DNA of 17,566 bases from Chitinivibrionales bacterium (GTDB taxonomy: Bacteria; Fibrobacterota; Chitinivibrionia; Chitinivibrionales; WJKA01): assembly GCA_014729375.1 (NCBI GenBank), contig WJKA01000641.1:1-17566 (forward strand), given 5' to 3'. The stretch's first letter is position 1. Every line of letters begins with the position of its first letter. The notes below the pieces were generated by a model, which ran no database searches, was not told the DNA's origin, and saw only the letters and a list, made by a program, of their open reading frames with translations. This document shows, piece by piece, positions 6,924 through 15,330 of this stretch. A program made the translations under genes and the position numbers.

Positions 6924-8722
6924 TGAAAAGAAAGCAGTTCTTCTGGCACATTTATCCGTCGTATGTTATTATCACCTTCGCCGCACTGGCCGGAATAACC
7001 CTGTATTCGGCAAGCACATTCAGATCGTTTCACCTGAACCAGACTGAAATGGACCTTAAAGCCAGGGCACTGCTTGTCAAAGATGAAATTGTCTCATATC
7101 TGCAAAACGGAAATTACAATCCCATCGACAGCTTCTGTGTTGCTAAAGGAAAAAAAAGCAAAACGCGCATAACGATTATTCTCCCGGACGGACTGGTGGT
7201 CGGCGATTCCGAACGCGATCCTGAAACCATGGACAACCACGCCAACCGCCCGGAAATTATTACCGCACTCGGCGGCCATAAAGGAGTATCAATGCGGTTC
7301 AGCGCTACCCTCCAGCGAAATCTGATGTATGTTGCGCTGCCGCTTGTAATCGATAATAAAATATCGGCCGTCCTCAGGACATCACTGCCGATAGAATCCA
7401 TCACCAAAGCTCTTCATGCAACATTTTACGGCGTAGTACTCGCCGGTGCATTGATAGTCGTTATTATCGGGCTGATCAGTGTTGTTATCTCGCGGCGGTT
7501 CAGCAAACCGGTTGAAGAGCTGAAGCAGGGTGCAGAACGATTCGCTTCAGGCGAACTCAAACAGAAACTCGCCGTTCCCAGTACCGACGAACTGGGTAAA
7601 CTTGCTGAAGCCATGAACACCATGGCCCGGCAACTTGACGATCGAATAAGTACGATCACCCGACAGCACAGCGAACAGCAGGCCATACTTTCATGCATGG
7701 TTGAAGGCGTCATTGCAGTCACAAATGACGAATATGTTATCAGTCTCAACGAAGCGGCCTCAGCAATGTTGAGTGTCGACCGGGACAGCGCGACCGGAAG
7801 GCTTATTCAGGAATCAATCAGAAACAGCGATATGCAGCGGTTCATTAAAGAAACATTGCTGCTCGACAAAATGCAGACAATCGAAGAAGAAATTGTCTTG
7901 ACATCCGCCAAATTAAATGTACTTTTCATACAATTGCACGGAACAGTTCTTCACGACCGCCAGGGCAACACAATCGGTGCACTGATGGTGCTGAATGACG
8001 TGACGAGAATGAAACGGCTTGAGAATATCCGGCGGGATTTCGTCGCCAACGTATCACATGAACTCCGAACACCACTTACTTCAATCCACGGCTTTGTCGA
8101 AACCCTCCTGGAGGGGAATGTGGACGATGAGGACCGGAAACGGTTCCTGCAGATTATTGCCACTCATGTCGACCGCCTGAACTCCATCATCCAGGACCTT
8201 CTTATATTGTCAAAAATCGAAACAGATGCGGAAAAAGAAGGCCTTGAACTTGAAAAAAGCCAGTTAGTCCCGGTTATTAAAGAAGCAATCATGGTATGCC
8301 AGAAAAAAGCTGATGATAAAAATATTGCGATAAATCTCGAATGCGACAACGGCACATATGCTGTAATCAATCCATTTCTCATTGAACAGGCGATCATCAA
8401 TCTGATCGATAACGCCGTTAAATACAGCGACGACGGAAAACAGGTAACTATTAAAGCTTTTTCTACCGGCAATGAAGTGCAAATAGCCGTGCATGACCAG
8501 GGGCAGGGCGTGGAAAAGAAACATCTTGACCGCCTTTTCGAAAGATTCTACCGGGTGGACAAGGCACGAAGCCGGAAGCTCGGCGGGACAGGCCTCGGCC
8601 TGGCCATAGTAAAGCATATCGTCCTGGCGCATAACGGCAATGTCAGTGTCCAGAGCAAAATCGGCTCAGGTTCTGTGTTTTCCGTTCATCTTCCGAAAAC
8701 TACTGATAATCCGGGTAGATGA
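6923..8722 (+). CDS. phoR: PhoR-type phosphate sensor histidine kinase
   Basis: Membrane histidine kinase of 599 aa that would phosphorylate the preceding regulator. Order: TM1 (about 12-30), an extracytoplasmic domain of about 140 residues containing LVVGDSERDPE, TM2 (about 170-193), HAMP (about 190-245), a PAS domain (about 250-355), the HisKA dimerisation domain with H379 in NVSHELRTPLTS, and the HATPase domain with N-box NLIDNAVKYS (N493/N497), DQGQG and GGTGLGLAI. A large extracytoplasmic domain plus HAMP and PAS resembles Bacillus PhoR more than the E. coli protein, which has almost no periplasmic part. The start overlaps the phoB stop by 1 bp, implying translational coupling. No intrinsic terminator is obvious downstream. 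Confidence 0.93.
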   Translation: MKRKQFFWHIYPSYVIITFAALAGITLYSASTFRSFHLNQTEMDLKARALLVKDEIVSYLQNGNYNPIDSFCVAKGKKSKTRITIILPDGLVVGDSERDPETMDNHANRPEIITALGGHKGVSMRFSATLQRNLMYVALPLVIDNKISAVLRTSLPIESITKALHATFYGVVLAGALIVVIIGLISVVISRRFSKPVEELKQGAERFASGELKQKLAVPSTDELGKLAEAMNTMARQLDDRISTITRQHSEQQAILSCMVEGVIAVTNDEYVISLNEAASAMLSVDRDSATGRLIQESIRNSDMQRFIKETLLLDKMQTIEEEIVLTSAKLNVLFIQLHGTVLHDRQGNTIGALMVLNDVTRMKRLENIRRDFVANVSHELRTPLTSIHGFVETLLEGNVDDEDRKRFLQIIATHVDRLNSIIQDLLILSKIETDAEKEGLELEKSQLVPVIKEAIMVCQKKADDKNIAINLECDNGTYAVINPFLIEQAIINLIDNAVKYSDDGKQVTIKAFSTGNEVQIAVHDQGQGVEKKHLDRLFERFYRVDKARSRKLGGTGLGLAIVKHIVLAHNGNVSVQSKIGSGSVFSVHLPKTTDNPGR

Positions 8723-8846
8723 ATACATGCAATGAGGCATAGCTATACTGAATACCCATGGCAAGAAACAGGTACCGATTTGCAGTGCACGCGCACCTGC
8801 TGCAGGAAATTGCAGCATAATGAATTTGCACCATAATGTTTGCCGG
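8723..8846. other. Intergenic segment with hairpin, phoR to receptor gene
   Basis: No gene seen. The part 8782-8800 can fold as GCA-GTGC, loop ACGC, GCAC-(C)-TGC, a 7-bp stem with one bulged base, but no T-run follows, so it is not a classic terminator. The Pho boxes of the receptor gene begin at 8847. Confidence 0.4.
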
Positions 8847-8920
8847 CTAACAAAATACAAACATTTCGCAAAGATTTTCCTAACATTCCACAGGTACTTT
8901 ACCTTGTTTGCTTATACAAT
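8847..8920 (+). promoter_or_regulatory. Pho-box promoter of the TonB-dependent receptor gene
   Basis: CTAACA (8847), CAAACA (8858), CAAAGA (8869) and CTAACA (8880) lie on an exact 11-bp grid, with a weak fifth unit CAGGTA (8891). A -10-like TACAAT sits at 8915-8920, 18 bp after the fifth unit, the same gap as in front of phoU. Transcription would start near 8927, about 50 bp before the GTG start. This places the receptor in the putative Pho regulon. Confidence 0.78.
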
Positions 8921-8978
8921 TATGTTTATTCAAAAATAATTTTTTTTCCATACCCGGCGATCAAGGAGTTCGTGTATA

Positions 8979-11900
8979 GTGCCAAAACCTATTTGCGCTG
9001 ATTCGATGTTTTCTGCGGTTTTTCTTATCCTGCTGCTTCCGTTAATGATATATGCGGAAACAATCAGAGGAACGGTGACCAGGTCACGTAACGATTCACC
9101 GTGCATAGCCGCGTTGGTATACCTTGAAGATACCGATATCTGGACTCATACCGATTTACGCGGACAGTTTATCCTGGAAAATATCCCTCCGGGCACTTAT
9201 ACGCTTGCAATCTCTTTGTCGGGCTATAAAGAAGCGCGGGTTGAAGACATACTTGTTGCGGCCGGGGCGGCGTCGCGATTTCAAATTTCCCTGTACAAGA
9301 GCGGTCCAACTGCTGAGGAAGGCGGATTTATACATGGGAAAGTGATAAACGAGCGGACCGGGGATCCGATTGAAAAAGTGGTTGTATTCATCGAAGGTAC
9401 GGATTTCAAAGCAGTATCAGATTCGCTTGGAAAATACCGAATACCTTTTATTCCCGAAGGGACCTATACATTAATCGGTACACGCCGGGGTTTTGAATCC
9501 GTTTCGATAGCCGATATAGCGATAGCGCCGAGGAATGTTGTTCAAAAAAGGATAAATCTCACACCGGCACGCCGTCGATTCGGCGCGTATGTGGAACAGG
9601 AAGATGTGCCGTCCGGCATTCTTGCCGGCGAAGTGATAGATTTCAAAACCCGTCGACCGGTTGCCGCGGCCAACGTATACGTAAAAGGAACTTCATCATG
9701 GGCTTATACTGATGCGAACGGTCATTTTGCATTGTCTGATGTTCCTGCGGGGAACCGGGTTGTTGCAATTTCTTTGACCGGCTATGCGGATACCGAAATC
9801 AACGATGTTACCATTGCAGAAGACAGTACGACCGACCTGACGATTTATCTGCGGGACGAGGGAGGTGACCAATCCCTTGAAGACCTTGAGAATATAAAAT
9901 TTGGCTCGATTTCCGGAACTGTTGCCGACGAAAAATCAGGGGAGCCGCTTGTGGGTGTCCCGGTTTTTCTGGAGGGCACGGATTTTAAAACGCAAAGCGA
10001 CTCGGCCGGCACATACACGCTGGACAGCATTCCGGAAGGTACCTATACCATGATCAGTTTGCACAAAGGATATGATGCCTTCGCCGCCACGGGAATTGAA
10101 CTGGCGACCGGTGAGGACAAAGAACTGAATATTGGCCTCATGCCGCGCAGTCTCGATAATACTGATATGGAGGCCTGGTTTTCACGCCCGGGGATTATCA
10201 GCGGACGAGTGGTTTCGATATATGATGACACGCCGGTTGAAGGCGTACGGGTATTTCTCCGCGGAACGAATTTTCGGGACACAACAGATGCCGACGGTTT
10301 TTATGCTCTTGAAGAGGTCCTGCCGACACCGGGCGACTATGTATTGTGCGGGACAAAGGAGGGCTATGATACGCTGTGCAAACGTGAAATAAATGTTCTT
10401 CCCGAAGACATGAGCGTGCACAATTTTGCCGTTGAGACCGCCGGTCCAAAAAGTGATGAAGCGATTGATGAAAACCGGGGCACTCTGACAGGCAATGTTG
10501 TATCGCAGGAGACCGGTGAAGCAGTTGTTGGTGCACATGCAATCCTGGAAGGCACCGGACAGCGTGGAATGACTGATTTCAAAGGCGTTTTCCGCATAAC
10601 ACGAATCCGTCCGGGCACCTACTCCCTGGCGGTCACCCAGGAAGGGTTCGCCACATCCACGCTACAGGATATTACCGTTGAAAAAGGGCGGGAAACCAAC
10701 GTCAGTATCGAAATGGCCACTTCGGATGTTGAAGAAATGCAGCGCATGGTGGTAAAAAGCACGGCTGCGCGCAGCAGCGGCGCGGTCCTGCTCAAGGAAC
10801 GGCAGGACGCCATAAGTTTTACCGATGCAATCGGCGCGCAGGAAATTTCCCGCACCGGTGCAAGCGACGCGGCCGACGCCATGAAAAGCGTTACCGGTGC
10901 ATCGGTGGTAGGGGGTAAGTATGTCCTCATACGGGGCCTTCCCGAAAGATATACAATTACCATGCTCAACGGATCCCCGATACCCAGCCCCGATCCTGAT
11001 AAAAAAGCGGTCAATATGGATTTATTTCCCGCTGGAATGATTGAGAATATCACCACGTATAAAACATTCGCACCTGATTTGCCCGGAAACTTTGCCGGTG
11101 GAGTTGTGGACATAGAAACAAAACCGTTCCCGGAAAAATTCATCCTCTCCGCAAGCGCTTCGCTCGGGTATCAGCACGGCACAAGCCTGAGCAAAAATTA
11201 TTTGACCTACGACGGCGGTGATCTTGACTGGCTGGGTATTGATGACGGCAGTCGTGAATTACCCGAACTGTTTAATTCCTACACCAAAGATGAGCTGGAC
11301 CAATATACAACGGCATTCAGCTATAATCTCAACAGCAGCAAATATGCTCCACGCCTTGCCGACCCGGACGATAAACTGAGTGATACAATCACGGTTATAA
11401 ACACCCTGGCAAAATCTCTTGATACCACGTTTACTCCGTATAAAGAAACGGCGCCCATGGATCAAAGCTATTCGCTGACACTTGGAAACACATTCCAGGT
11501 AGCAGACCGTCCGCTGGGTTTTATCATTGGAGCAAATTACGGTAATAAGTACGACTTTTCAAAAGATATTCCCCAGCGGGAGTACTTTTTTGAAAAATGG
11601 CAGGATACACTTGAAAATGAACCGGGTGGTTATGAAACAAATTATCAAATTATCGAAGGGGAGAATACAATTGCCTGGGGAATTTTATGCAATGCCGCCT
11701 ACAAACTATCACCCCGTCATAAATTTAATGTCGATTATATGTATACAAGAAATGCAAGCGACCGCGCCAAAAACATTACCGGTTTCTTTCAATATTACAA
11801 AGAAAGTGGTGATTTCAATACCTATCGTCTTCATTATACAGAGCGTTCGCTGAACTACATTCAGCCGGCGGGCAAACACCGTTTTACAATTGGTGCTCAG

Positions 11901-13319
11901 CCCGTTGAGCTTTCGTGGCGGGGGTCCTTGACAAAAAGCACCCAGACCGAGCCTGATCTGCGGAATATTGCCTATTTTACCGGAGACGAAGGGGCCCGGA
12001 CTCCCTATTCACTTGAAGCAAACCTGGGAGAGCCATCGCATAAATGGCGGGACCTGAATGAAAACGCAGCATCAGCGGCATTCGACCTGAGGCTGCCTTT
12101 TTATCAATGGAGTGATGATTCGGCGACACTTTCTGCCGGCGGACTATGGTTTGGAAAAAAACGCCGGCGCCGCCAGGAATTTATCGAATATCAGCTTCGT
12201 ACATATGTCGGTGCAAATACTCAACTCCCTCCGGAACAGTATTTCCGGCCAGATTCCATCGGATTGAAAAGCGATTCCTCATGGGGAATCACGTTTCTGT
12301 CATATTCCAATCAGCAGGCACAATGGGACGGAAATCTGAATGTATACAATATCTACGGAATGGTTGATTTACCTATTGTTAACAAACTTTCGACAACGGC
12401 AGGTGTCCGGTACGAAGTTACCGATATGCTGGGAGGCAGCATTTTTGAAGAATACCGCGACAGCACAATTGCTACGATGAATGATCACGATATTCTTCCA
12501 TCTGTATCGCTCAATTATAAAATGATCGAGACCATGAATATACGCTGTGCCTACGGAAGAACACTTGTACGGCCGTCAATGAGGGAAAAGGCGCAATATA
12601 AAACAGAGGCCTTTTCCGGCGGCCCCTCATACCAGGGCAATCGTCAACTGAAACGGTCACTGGTTGACAATGCAGACATCCGCTGGGAATGGTTCATGAA
12701 CCCGGGTGAATTGCTGACCGCAAGCGGTTTCTATAAAGTGATTCATAAACCGATAGAACTGACGTTCCTCGACGAAACAAATGATATCACTACTCATAAA
12801 AATACGCAATCCGACGCCGACATTGTCGGCATCGAGTTTGAAGGAAGAAAAAAGCTCGGGGATTTTCAGGTTGCCGGCAACCTTACGCTGGCATATTCAC
12901 TCGTCAAGCTCAAAGATGATACCTCAAGCCGGGGAACCAGCAAAAAGAGCCCCCTCTATTTTCCCGACGAACCGGAAAGCCGTCCTTTCCAGGGCCAGTC
13001 ACCATATGTGGGCAATATATTTCTCAGCTACGACAATCACGACATCGGTTTGAATCTGAATTTGCTCTACAATGTTTTCGGAGAACGTCTGGGTGAACTG
13101 ACAAAATCGACACTTCCGTGGATCTGGGAAAAACCGCAGCACATGGTGAATTTTACAGCCGGAATAACAGTTTTCAGGCATTTTTCGATAAAAGGTAAAA
13201 TAAAAAATATTCTCGGAACAAGAAAAAAGTTCGTGTACCATTATAATGATAAAGACTATACTGTTGAAGCGGAAGATATCGGCAGGACATTTTCGCTTGG
13301 GATACGCTACAGTTTTTAG
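8979..13319 (+). CDS. TonB-dependent outer-membrane receptor with six CarboxypepD_reg-like repeats
   Basis: Very large outer-membrane transporter of 1446 aa. The GTG start at 8979 follows AAGGAG (8963-8968), and a signal peptide ends near IYAE (about 26). Six carboxypeptidase-regulatory-like beta-sandwich units begin at about residues 29, 116, 213, 309, 405 and 501; the last five are spaced about 96 residues. Each has the pattern G-x-V near its start, (V/L)xGT, TDxxGxF/Y, and xPxGTYxL. The plug starts about residue 590 (ISFTDAIGAQEISRTGASDA, YVLIRGLPERY, NMDLFPAGMIENITTYK, GNFAGGVVDIETK); the rest is a beta-barrel ending GIRYSF, with the C-terminal Phe used in barrel assembly. Usual relatives carry one such N-terminal domain, so six is exceptional. 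A Pho-box promoter precedes it. The substrate is unknown; phosphate or a phosphorus compound is inferred from regulation only. Confidence 0.92.
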   Translation: MPKPICADSMFSAVFLILLLPLMIYAETIRGTVTRSRNDSPCIAALVYLEDTDIWTHTDLRGQFILENIPPGTYTLAISLSGYKEARVEDILVAAGAASRFQISLYKSGPTAEEGGFIHGKVINERTGDPIEKVVVFIEGTDFKAVSDSLGKYRIPFIPEGTYTLIGTRRGFESVSIADIAIAPRNVVQKRINLTPARRRFGAYVEQEDVPSGILAGEVIDFKTRRPVAAANVYVKGTSSWAYTDANGHFALSDVPAGNRVVAISLTGYADTEINDVTIAEDSTTDLTIYLRDEGGDQSLEDLENIKFGSISGTVADEKSGEPLVGVPVFLEGTDFKTQSDSAGTYTLDSIPEGTYTMISLHKGYDAFAATGIELATGEDKELNIGLMPRSLDNTDMEAWFSRPGIISGRVVSIYDDTPVEGVRVFLRGTNFRDTTDADGFYALEEVLPTPGDYVLCGTKEGYDTLCKREINVLPEDMSVHNFAVETAGPKSDEAIDENRGTLTGNVVSQETGEAVVGAHAILEGTGQRGMTDFKGVFRITRIRPGTYSLAVTQEGFATSTLQDITVEKGRETNVSIEMATSDVEEMQRMVVKSTAARSSGAVLLKERQDAISFTDAIGAQEISRTGASDAADAMKSVTGASVVGGKYVLIRGLPERYTITMLNGSPIPSPDPDKKAVNMDLFPAGMIENITTYKTFAPDLPGNFAGGVVDIETKPFPEKFILSASASLGYQHGTSLSKNYLTYDGGDLDWLGIDDGSRELPELFNSYTKDELDQYTTAFSYNLNSSKYAPRLADPDDKLSDTITVINTLAKSLDTTFTPYKETAPMDQSYSLTLGNTFQVADRPLGFIIGANYGNKYDFSKDIPQREYFFEKWQDTLENEPGGYETNYQIIEGENTIAWGILCNAAYKLSPRHKFNVDYMYTRNASDRAKNITGFFQYYKESGDFNTYRLHYTERSLNYIQPAGKHRFTIGAQPVELSWRGSLTKSTQTEPDLRNIAYFTGDEGARTPYSLEANLGEPSHKWRDLNENAASAAFDLRLPFYQWSDDSATLSAGGLWFGKKRRRRQEFIEYQLRTYVGANTQLPPEQYFRPDSIGLKSDSSWGITFLSYSNQQAQWDGNLNVYNIYGMVDLPIVNKLSTTAGVRYEVTDMLGGSIFEEYRDSTIATMNDHDILPSVSLNYKMIETMNIRCAYGRTLVRPSMREKAQYKTEAFSGGPSYQGNRQLKRSLVDNADIRWEWFMNPGELLTASGFYKVIHKPIELTFLDETNDITTHKNTQSDADIVGIEFEGRKKLGDFQVAGNLTLAYSLVKLKDDTSSRGTSKKSPLYFPDEPESRPFQGQSPYVGNIFLSYDNHDIGLNLNLLYNVFGERLGELTKSTLPWIWEKPQHMVNFTAGITVFRHFSIKGKIKNILGTRKKFVYHYNDKDYTVEAEDIGRTFSLGIRYSF

Positions 13320-13380
13320 CTTTGATTATGACGGCAGTCGCAAAATTAACGCCGCTATACCAACACATCGCCCATAACAA

Positions 13381-13419
13381 CTAACACCGGCCAAACCAAA
13401 CACAAACAAAATCCAAACA
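13381..13419 (+). promoter_or_regulatory. Pho-box block 1 upstream of lipoprotein gene
   Basis: CTAACA (13381), CAAACC (13392), CAAACA (13403) and CAAACA (13414) form four direct hexamers with exact 11-bp spacing. A poor -10-like TAGCAT lies at 13441. It may be the distal activator site of the lipoprotein promoter. Confidence 0.6.
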
Positions 13420-13426
13420 GCATAAT

Positions 13427-13443
13427 TGTTAGGTTTTTGTTAG
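13427..13443 (-). promoter_or_regulatory. Pho-box pair in opposite orientation
   Basis: TGTTAG at 13427-13432 and 13438-13443, 11 bp apart, is the reverse complement of the CTAACA unit and so faces left, toward the end of the receptor gene, where no leftward gene is seen. It may serve looping or repression, or reflect two converging arrays. Confidence 0.5.
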
Positions 13444-13464
13444 CATTTTTTAATGTTACGCATA

Positions 13465-13507
13465 TTAACAGAATTCTAACATAATATTCACGTTTTCTCA
13501 ATATTTC
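13465..13507 (+). promoter_or_regulatory. Pho-box block 2 and putative -10 of lipoprotein gene
   Basis: TTAACA (13465), CTAACA (13476) and TTCACG (13487) sit on an 11-bp grid. A -10-like TATTTC begins at 13502, 20 bp after CTAACA, as in pstS cluster B. Transcription from here would give a leader of about 165 nt. Confidence 0.65.
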
Positions 13508-13583
13508 TTTTTGATTTTTAGTACCCGATTTAAATTCGATAACAGTTGGTTCCAGATGGGATATGCAACAAAAAAAAGTGAAA

Positions 13584-13592
13584 GAAAGGAGG
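13584..13592 (+). promoter_or_regulatory. STAB-SD-like GAAAGGAGG in lipoprotein leader
   Basis: Identical to the nonamer at 3172-3180 and to the Bacillus cry3A STAB-SD. The lipoprotein start is 87 bp further on and has its own TAGGAGG. A six-codon frame (GTG AAT ATT CTG ATT TTT TAA, 13594-13614) begins only 1 nt after it, too close for normal initiation. A stabilising or stand-by role is inferred. Confidence 0.42.
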
Positions 13593-13603
13593 AGTGAATA
13601 TTC

Positions 13604-13638
13604 TGATTTTTTAAATCACAATGAGCATCATTGTTTTT
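13604..13638 (+). promoter_or_regulatory. Two adjacent leader hairpins, second terminator-like
   Basis: TGATTT-TTT-AAATCA (13604-13618) is followed directly by CAATGA-GCA-TCATTG (13619-13633) and five T (13634-13638). The second looks like a weak intrinsic terminator inside the leader, 40 bp before the lipoprotein start. Both stems are AT-rich. Confidence 0.4.
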
Positions 13639-13678
13639 AAAACCAATCTTTATTTTATTTTTGTTAGGAGGATTTCTC

Positions 13679-15211
13679 ATGAGTAAACTAATCAGAAAAT
13701 ATTCCTATTTTGCGATCTGCGCAGCACTTACCGGTGCATTTTCGCTTCTGATGCTTTCAAGCACCGGTTGCGAAGACGATGACAGCCCCACATCTCCGGA
13801 TACAGTCCGTGACACCACAGTCGACACCACAGTCGATACGGTTTCACAGAATGCAATGATTTATGCATATGCAATTAATTTTGACGATGCAAAAGGCACT
13901 GCGGGTAATCTGGTCACCGACCATTATCTCAGCGAAGACCTGGATATTGCATCATGTATCATTTATAACATTGGAAATCCTGACTGGGGTGCAGATTCGG
14001 CTGAAGAGATAATCAAATTTTCTGATGTCAGTGATGCAGCCACAAAGGATTCGATTGTATCAAAGATGGCGGTGAACAACCATTTCAATGTTGATCCGGG
14101 CATGAGCCGTGATACGCTTATTCCGGCAGCAGGCAGTGCAGCATTTACCGCAACGCGTACTGCTCTTCCGGCAGGTGACACATTCTTTGAAACAGCCAAC
14201 TACATCGGCGCATTCAACACAACCAACTGGATGTCCTGGACATTTGCTTCACAGGTAAAAGCCGGCGTGATCACCGATGACACAACATCAAAGCCGGAAA
14301 AAATTATCACCGACGACAGTGTTGCTGCAGGAAAAGACCTTATGCTTTCAGCGGACACAACGTATATCCTTGATGGTTTTGTCTTTGTTGAAAGCGGTGC
14401 AATGATTACTATTCCGGCCGGAACTGTTATCAAAGCCGAGCCGGGCGGCCAGCTCAATGCAAGCGCGCTGATTATCTGCCGTGGGGCAAAAATTATTGCA
14501 CAGGGAACCACTGCCGATCCGATTATCATGACCGCAAAGCAGGACGACCTCAAATACCAGGATGATATCAATGCCACAAGCCGGGGACTCTGGGGTGGTT
14601 TGATTGTTCTTGGAAGCGCAGTGACGCAGCGTGCGGCCGGAGTCGAACAGATCGAAGGTATCAATCCTGACGATCCTCGCGGTGAATACGGCGGAACCGC
14701 TGCCGATGACTCATCCGGCGTGATCACCTATGTCTCAATCCGGTACGGCGGAACCAATATCGGTGAAGGAAACGAAATCAACGGCCTGACAATGGGCGGT
14801 GTAGGAAATAAAACTGTTATCAACAATATTGAAGTAACCAATAATGCGGATGATGGTTTTGAGTTCTTTGGCGGCTCGGTCAATACCAAGCACCTCTGCG
14901 CGATCGCCTGCGGCGACGACTCATACGACTGGGATGAAGGATTCAATGGAAAAGGACAGTTCTGGGTTGTTGTCCAGTCTGATGATGCAGGCGACAGAGC
15001 TGCTGAAATGGACGGCTGCGCAAGCGATAACAGGGGCGATGCAACCGGTTATTCAAAGCCGACCATCTATAATGCGACCTTCGTCGGCAGTGGGGCGGAA
15101 TCCGGTAACGATGGTAACATGATTATGAAACTCCGTGAAGAAACCGGCGGCTACTATTACAACAGCATTTTCACCGACTTTGCCGGTGCACTCAAGGTTG
15201 TTAATCCGTAA
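13679..15211 (+). CDS. Secreted lipoprotein, beta-helix-like, Bacteroidota-type family
   Basis: Predicted lipoprotein of 510 aa. The ATG at 13679 follows TAGGAGG; an in-frame ATG at 13631 would spoil the signal peptide. The signal ends in SSTGC with Cys31 as lipidation site, followed by an acidic Thr-rich linker whose DNA contains a 12-bp tandem repeat (13811-13834). The body has short beta-strand turns typical of a right-handed beta-helix: GFVFVESGAMITIPAGTVIK, ALIICRGAKIIAQGT, GLWGGLIVLGSA, GVITYVSIRYGGTNIG, DDGFEFFGGSVNTKHL, CGDDSYDWDEG. I recognise this pattern from large families of uncharacterised Bacteroidota surface proteins. It ends soon after the helix core with an intrinsic terminator at once, so it may be shorter than relatives. 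Pho boxes and the receptor next door suggest a partner in ligand capture at the cell surface; that is inference. Confidence 0.8.
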   Translation: MSKLIRKYSYFAICAALTGAFSLLMLSSTGCEDDDSPTSPDTVRDTTVDTTVDTVSQNAMIYAYAINFDDAKGTAGNLVTDHYLSEDLDIASCIIYNIGNPDWGADSAEEIIKFSDVSDAATKDSIVSKMAVNNHFNVDPGMSRDTLIPAAGSAAFTATRTALPAGDTFFETANYIGAFNTTNWMSWTFASQVKAGVITDDTTSKPEKIITDDSVAAGKDLMLSADTTYILDGFVFVESGAMITIPAGTVIKAEPGGQLNASALIICRGAKIIAQGTTADPIIMTAKQDDLKYQDDINATSRGLWGGLIVLGSAVTQRAAGVEQIEGINPDDPRGEYGGTAADDSSGVITYVSIRYGGTNIGEGNEINGLTMGGVGNKTVINNIEVTNNADDGFEFFGGSVNTKHLCAIACGDDSYDWDEGFNGKGQFWVVVQSDDAGDRAAEMDGCASDNRGDATGYSKPTIYNATFVGSGAESGNDGNMIMKLREETGGYYYNSIFTDFAGALKVVNP

Positions 15212-15236
15212 TTTCCGGTTAATACTATGTAACGAT

Positions 15237-15265
15237 AAGGCTTCCTTTCGGGGAAGCCTTTTATA
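15237..15265 (+). terminator. Intrinsic terminator after lipoprotein gene
   Basis: AAGGCTTCC (15237-15245) pairs perfectly with GGAAGCCTT (15252-15260) across a 6-nt loop, followed by TTTATATTTAT. It lies 26 bp after the stop codon and separates the lipoprotein from the following gene. Confidence 0.9.
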
Positions 15266-15330
15266 TTTATGCAACAAATTATTTTTTATCAAAGATTGAA
15301 TATGTATTTCCGCCATATCGAAAGCATTGT

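Larger units (their letters stand above)
13320..13678. other. Intergenic region with Pho boxes and leader, before lipoprotein gene
   Basis: No convincing gene. It contains at least nine Pho-type hexamers in three blocks between 13381 and 13492, on both strands, then an AT-rich leader with GAAAGGAGG (13584-13592) and two adjacent hairpins (13604-13638). A 21-codon frame from ATG 13621 overlaps the lipoprotein start but has no ribosome binding site. Confidence 0.65.

Noticed and set aside
8782..8800. Terminator after phoR
   Set aside because: The hairpin is reasonable but no T-run follows, so an intrinsic terminator cannot be claimed.
8979..10738. CRISPR or DNA-level tandem repeat in the receptor gene
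   Set aside because: The periodicity is at the protein level (about 96 residues) with divergent DNA; it reflects repeated domains, not an array.
10182..11143. Open frames of 79-174 codons on the minus strand within the receptor gene
   Set aside because: They lie inside a strongly supported plus-strand gene, lack ribosome binding sites and show no recognisable family; the repetitive coding sequence explains the lack of stops.
13621..13686. 21-codon frame overlapping the lipoprotein start
   Set aside because: It has no ribosome binding site and its ATG falls within a hairpin; the overlap with the next ATG is likely chance.
14200..14946. Minus-strand open frames of 175 and 72 codons within the lipoprotein gene
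   Set aside because: They are low-complexity mirror frames (Ser, Pro and Ile rich) opposite a clear coding region.
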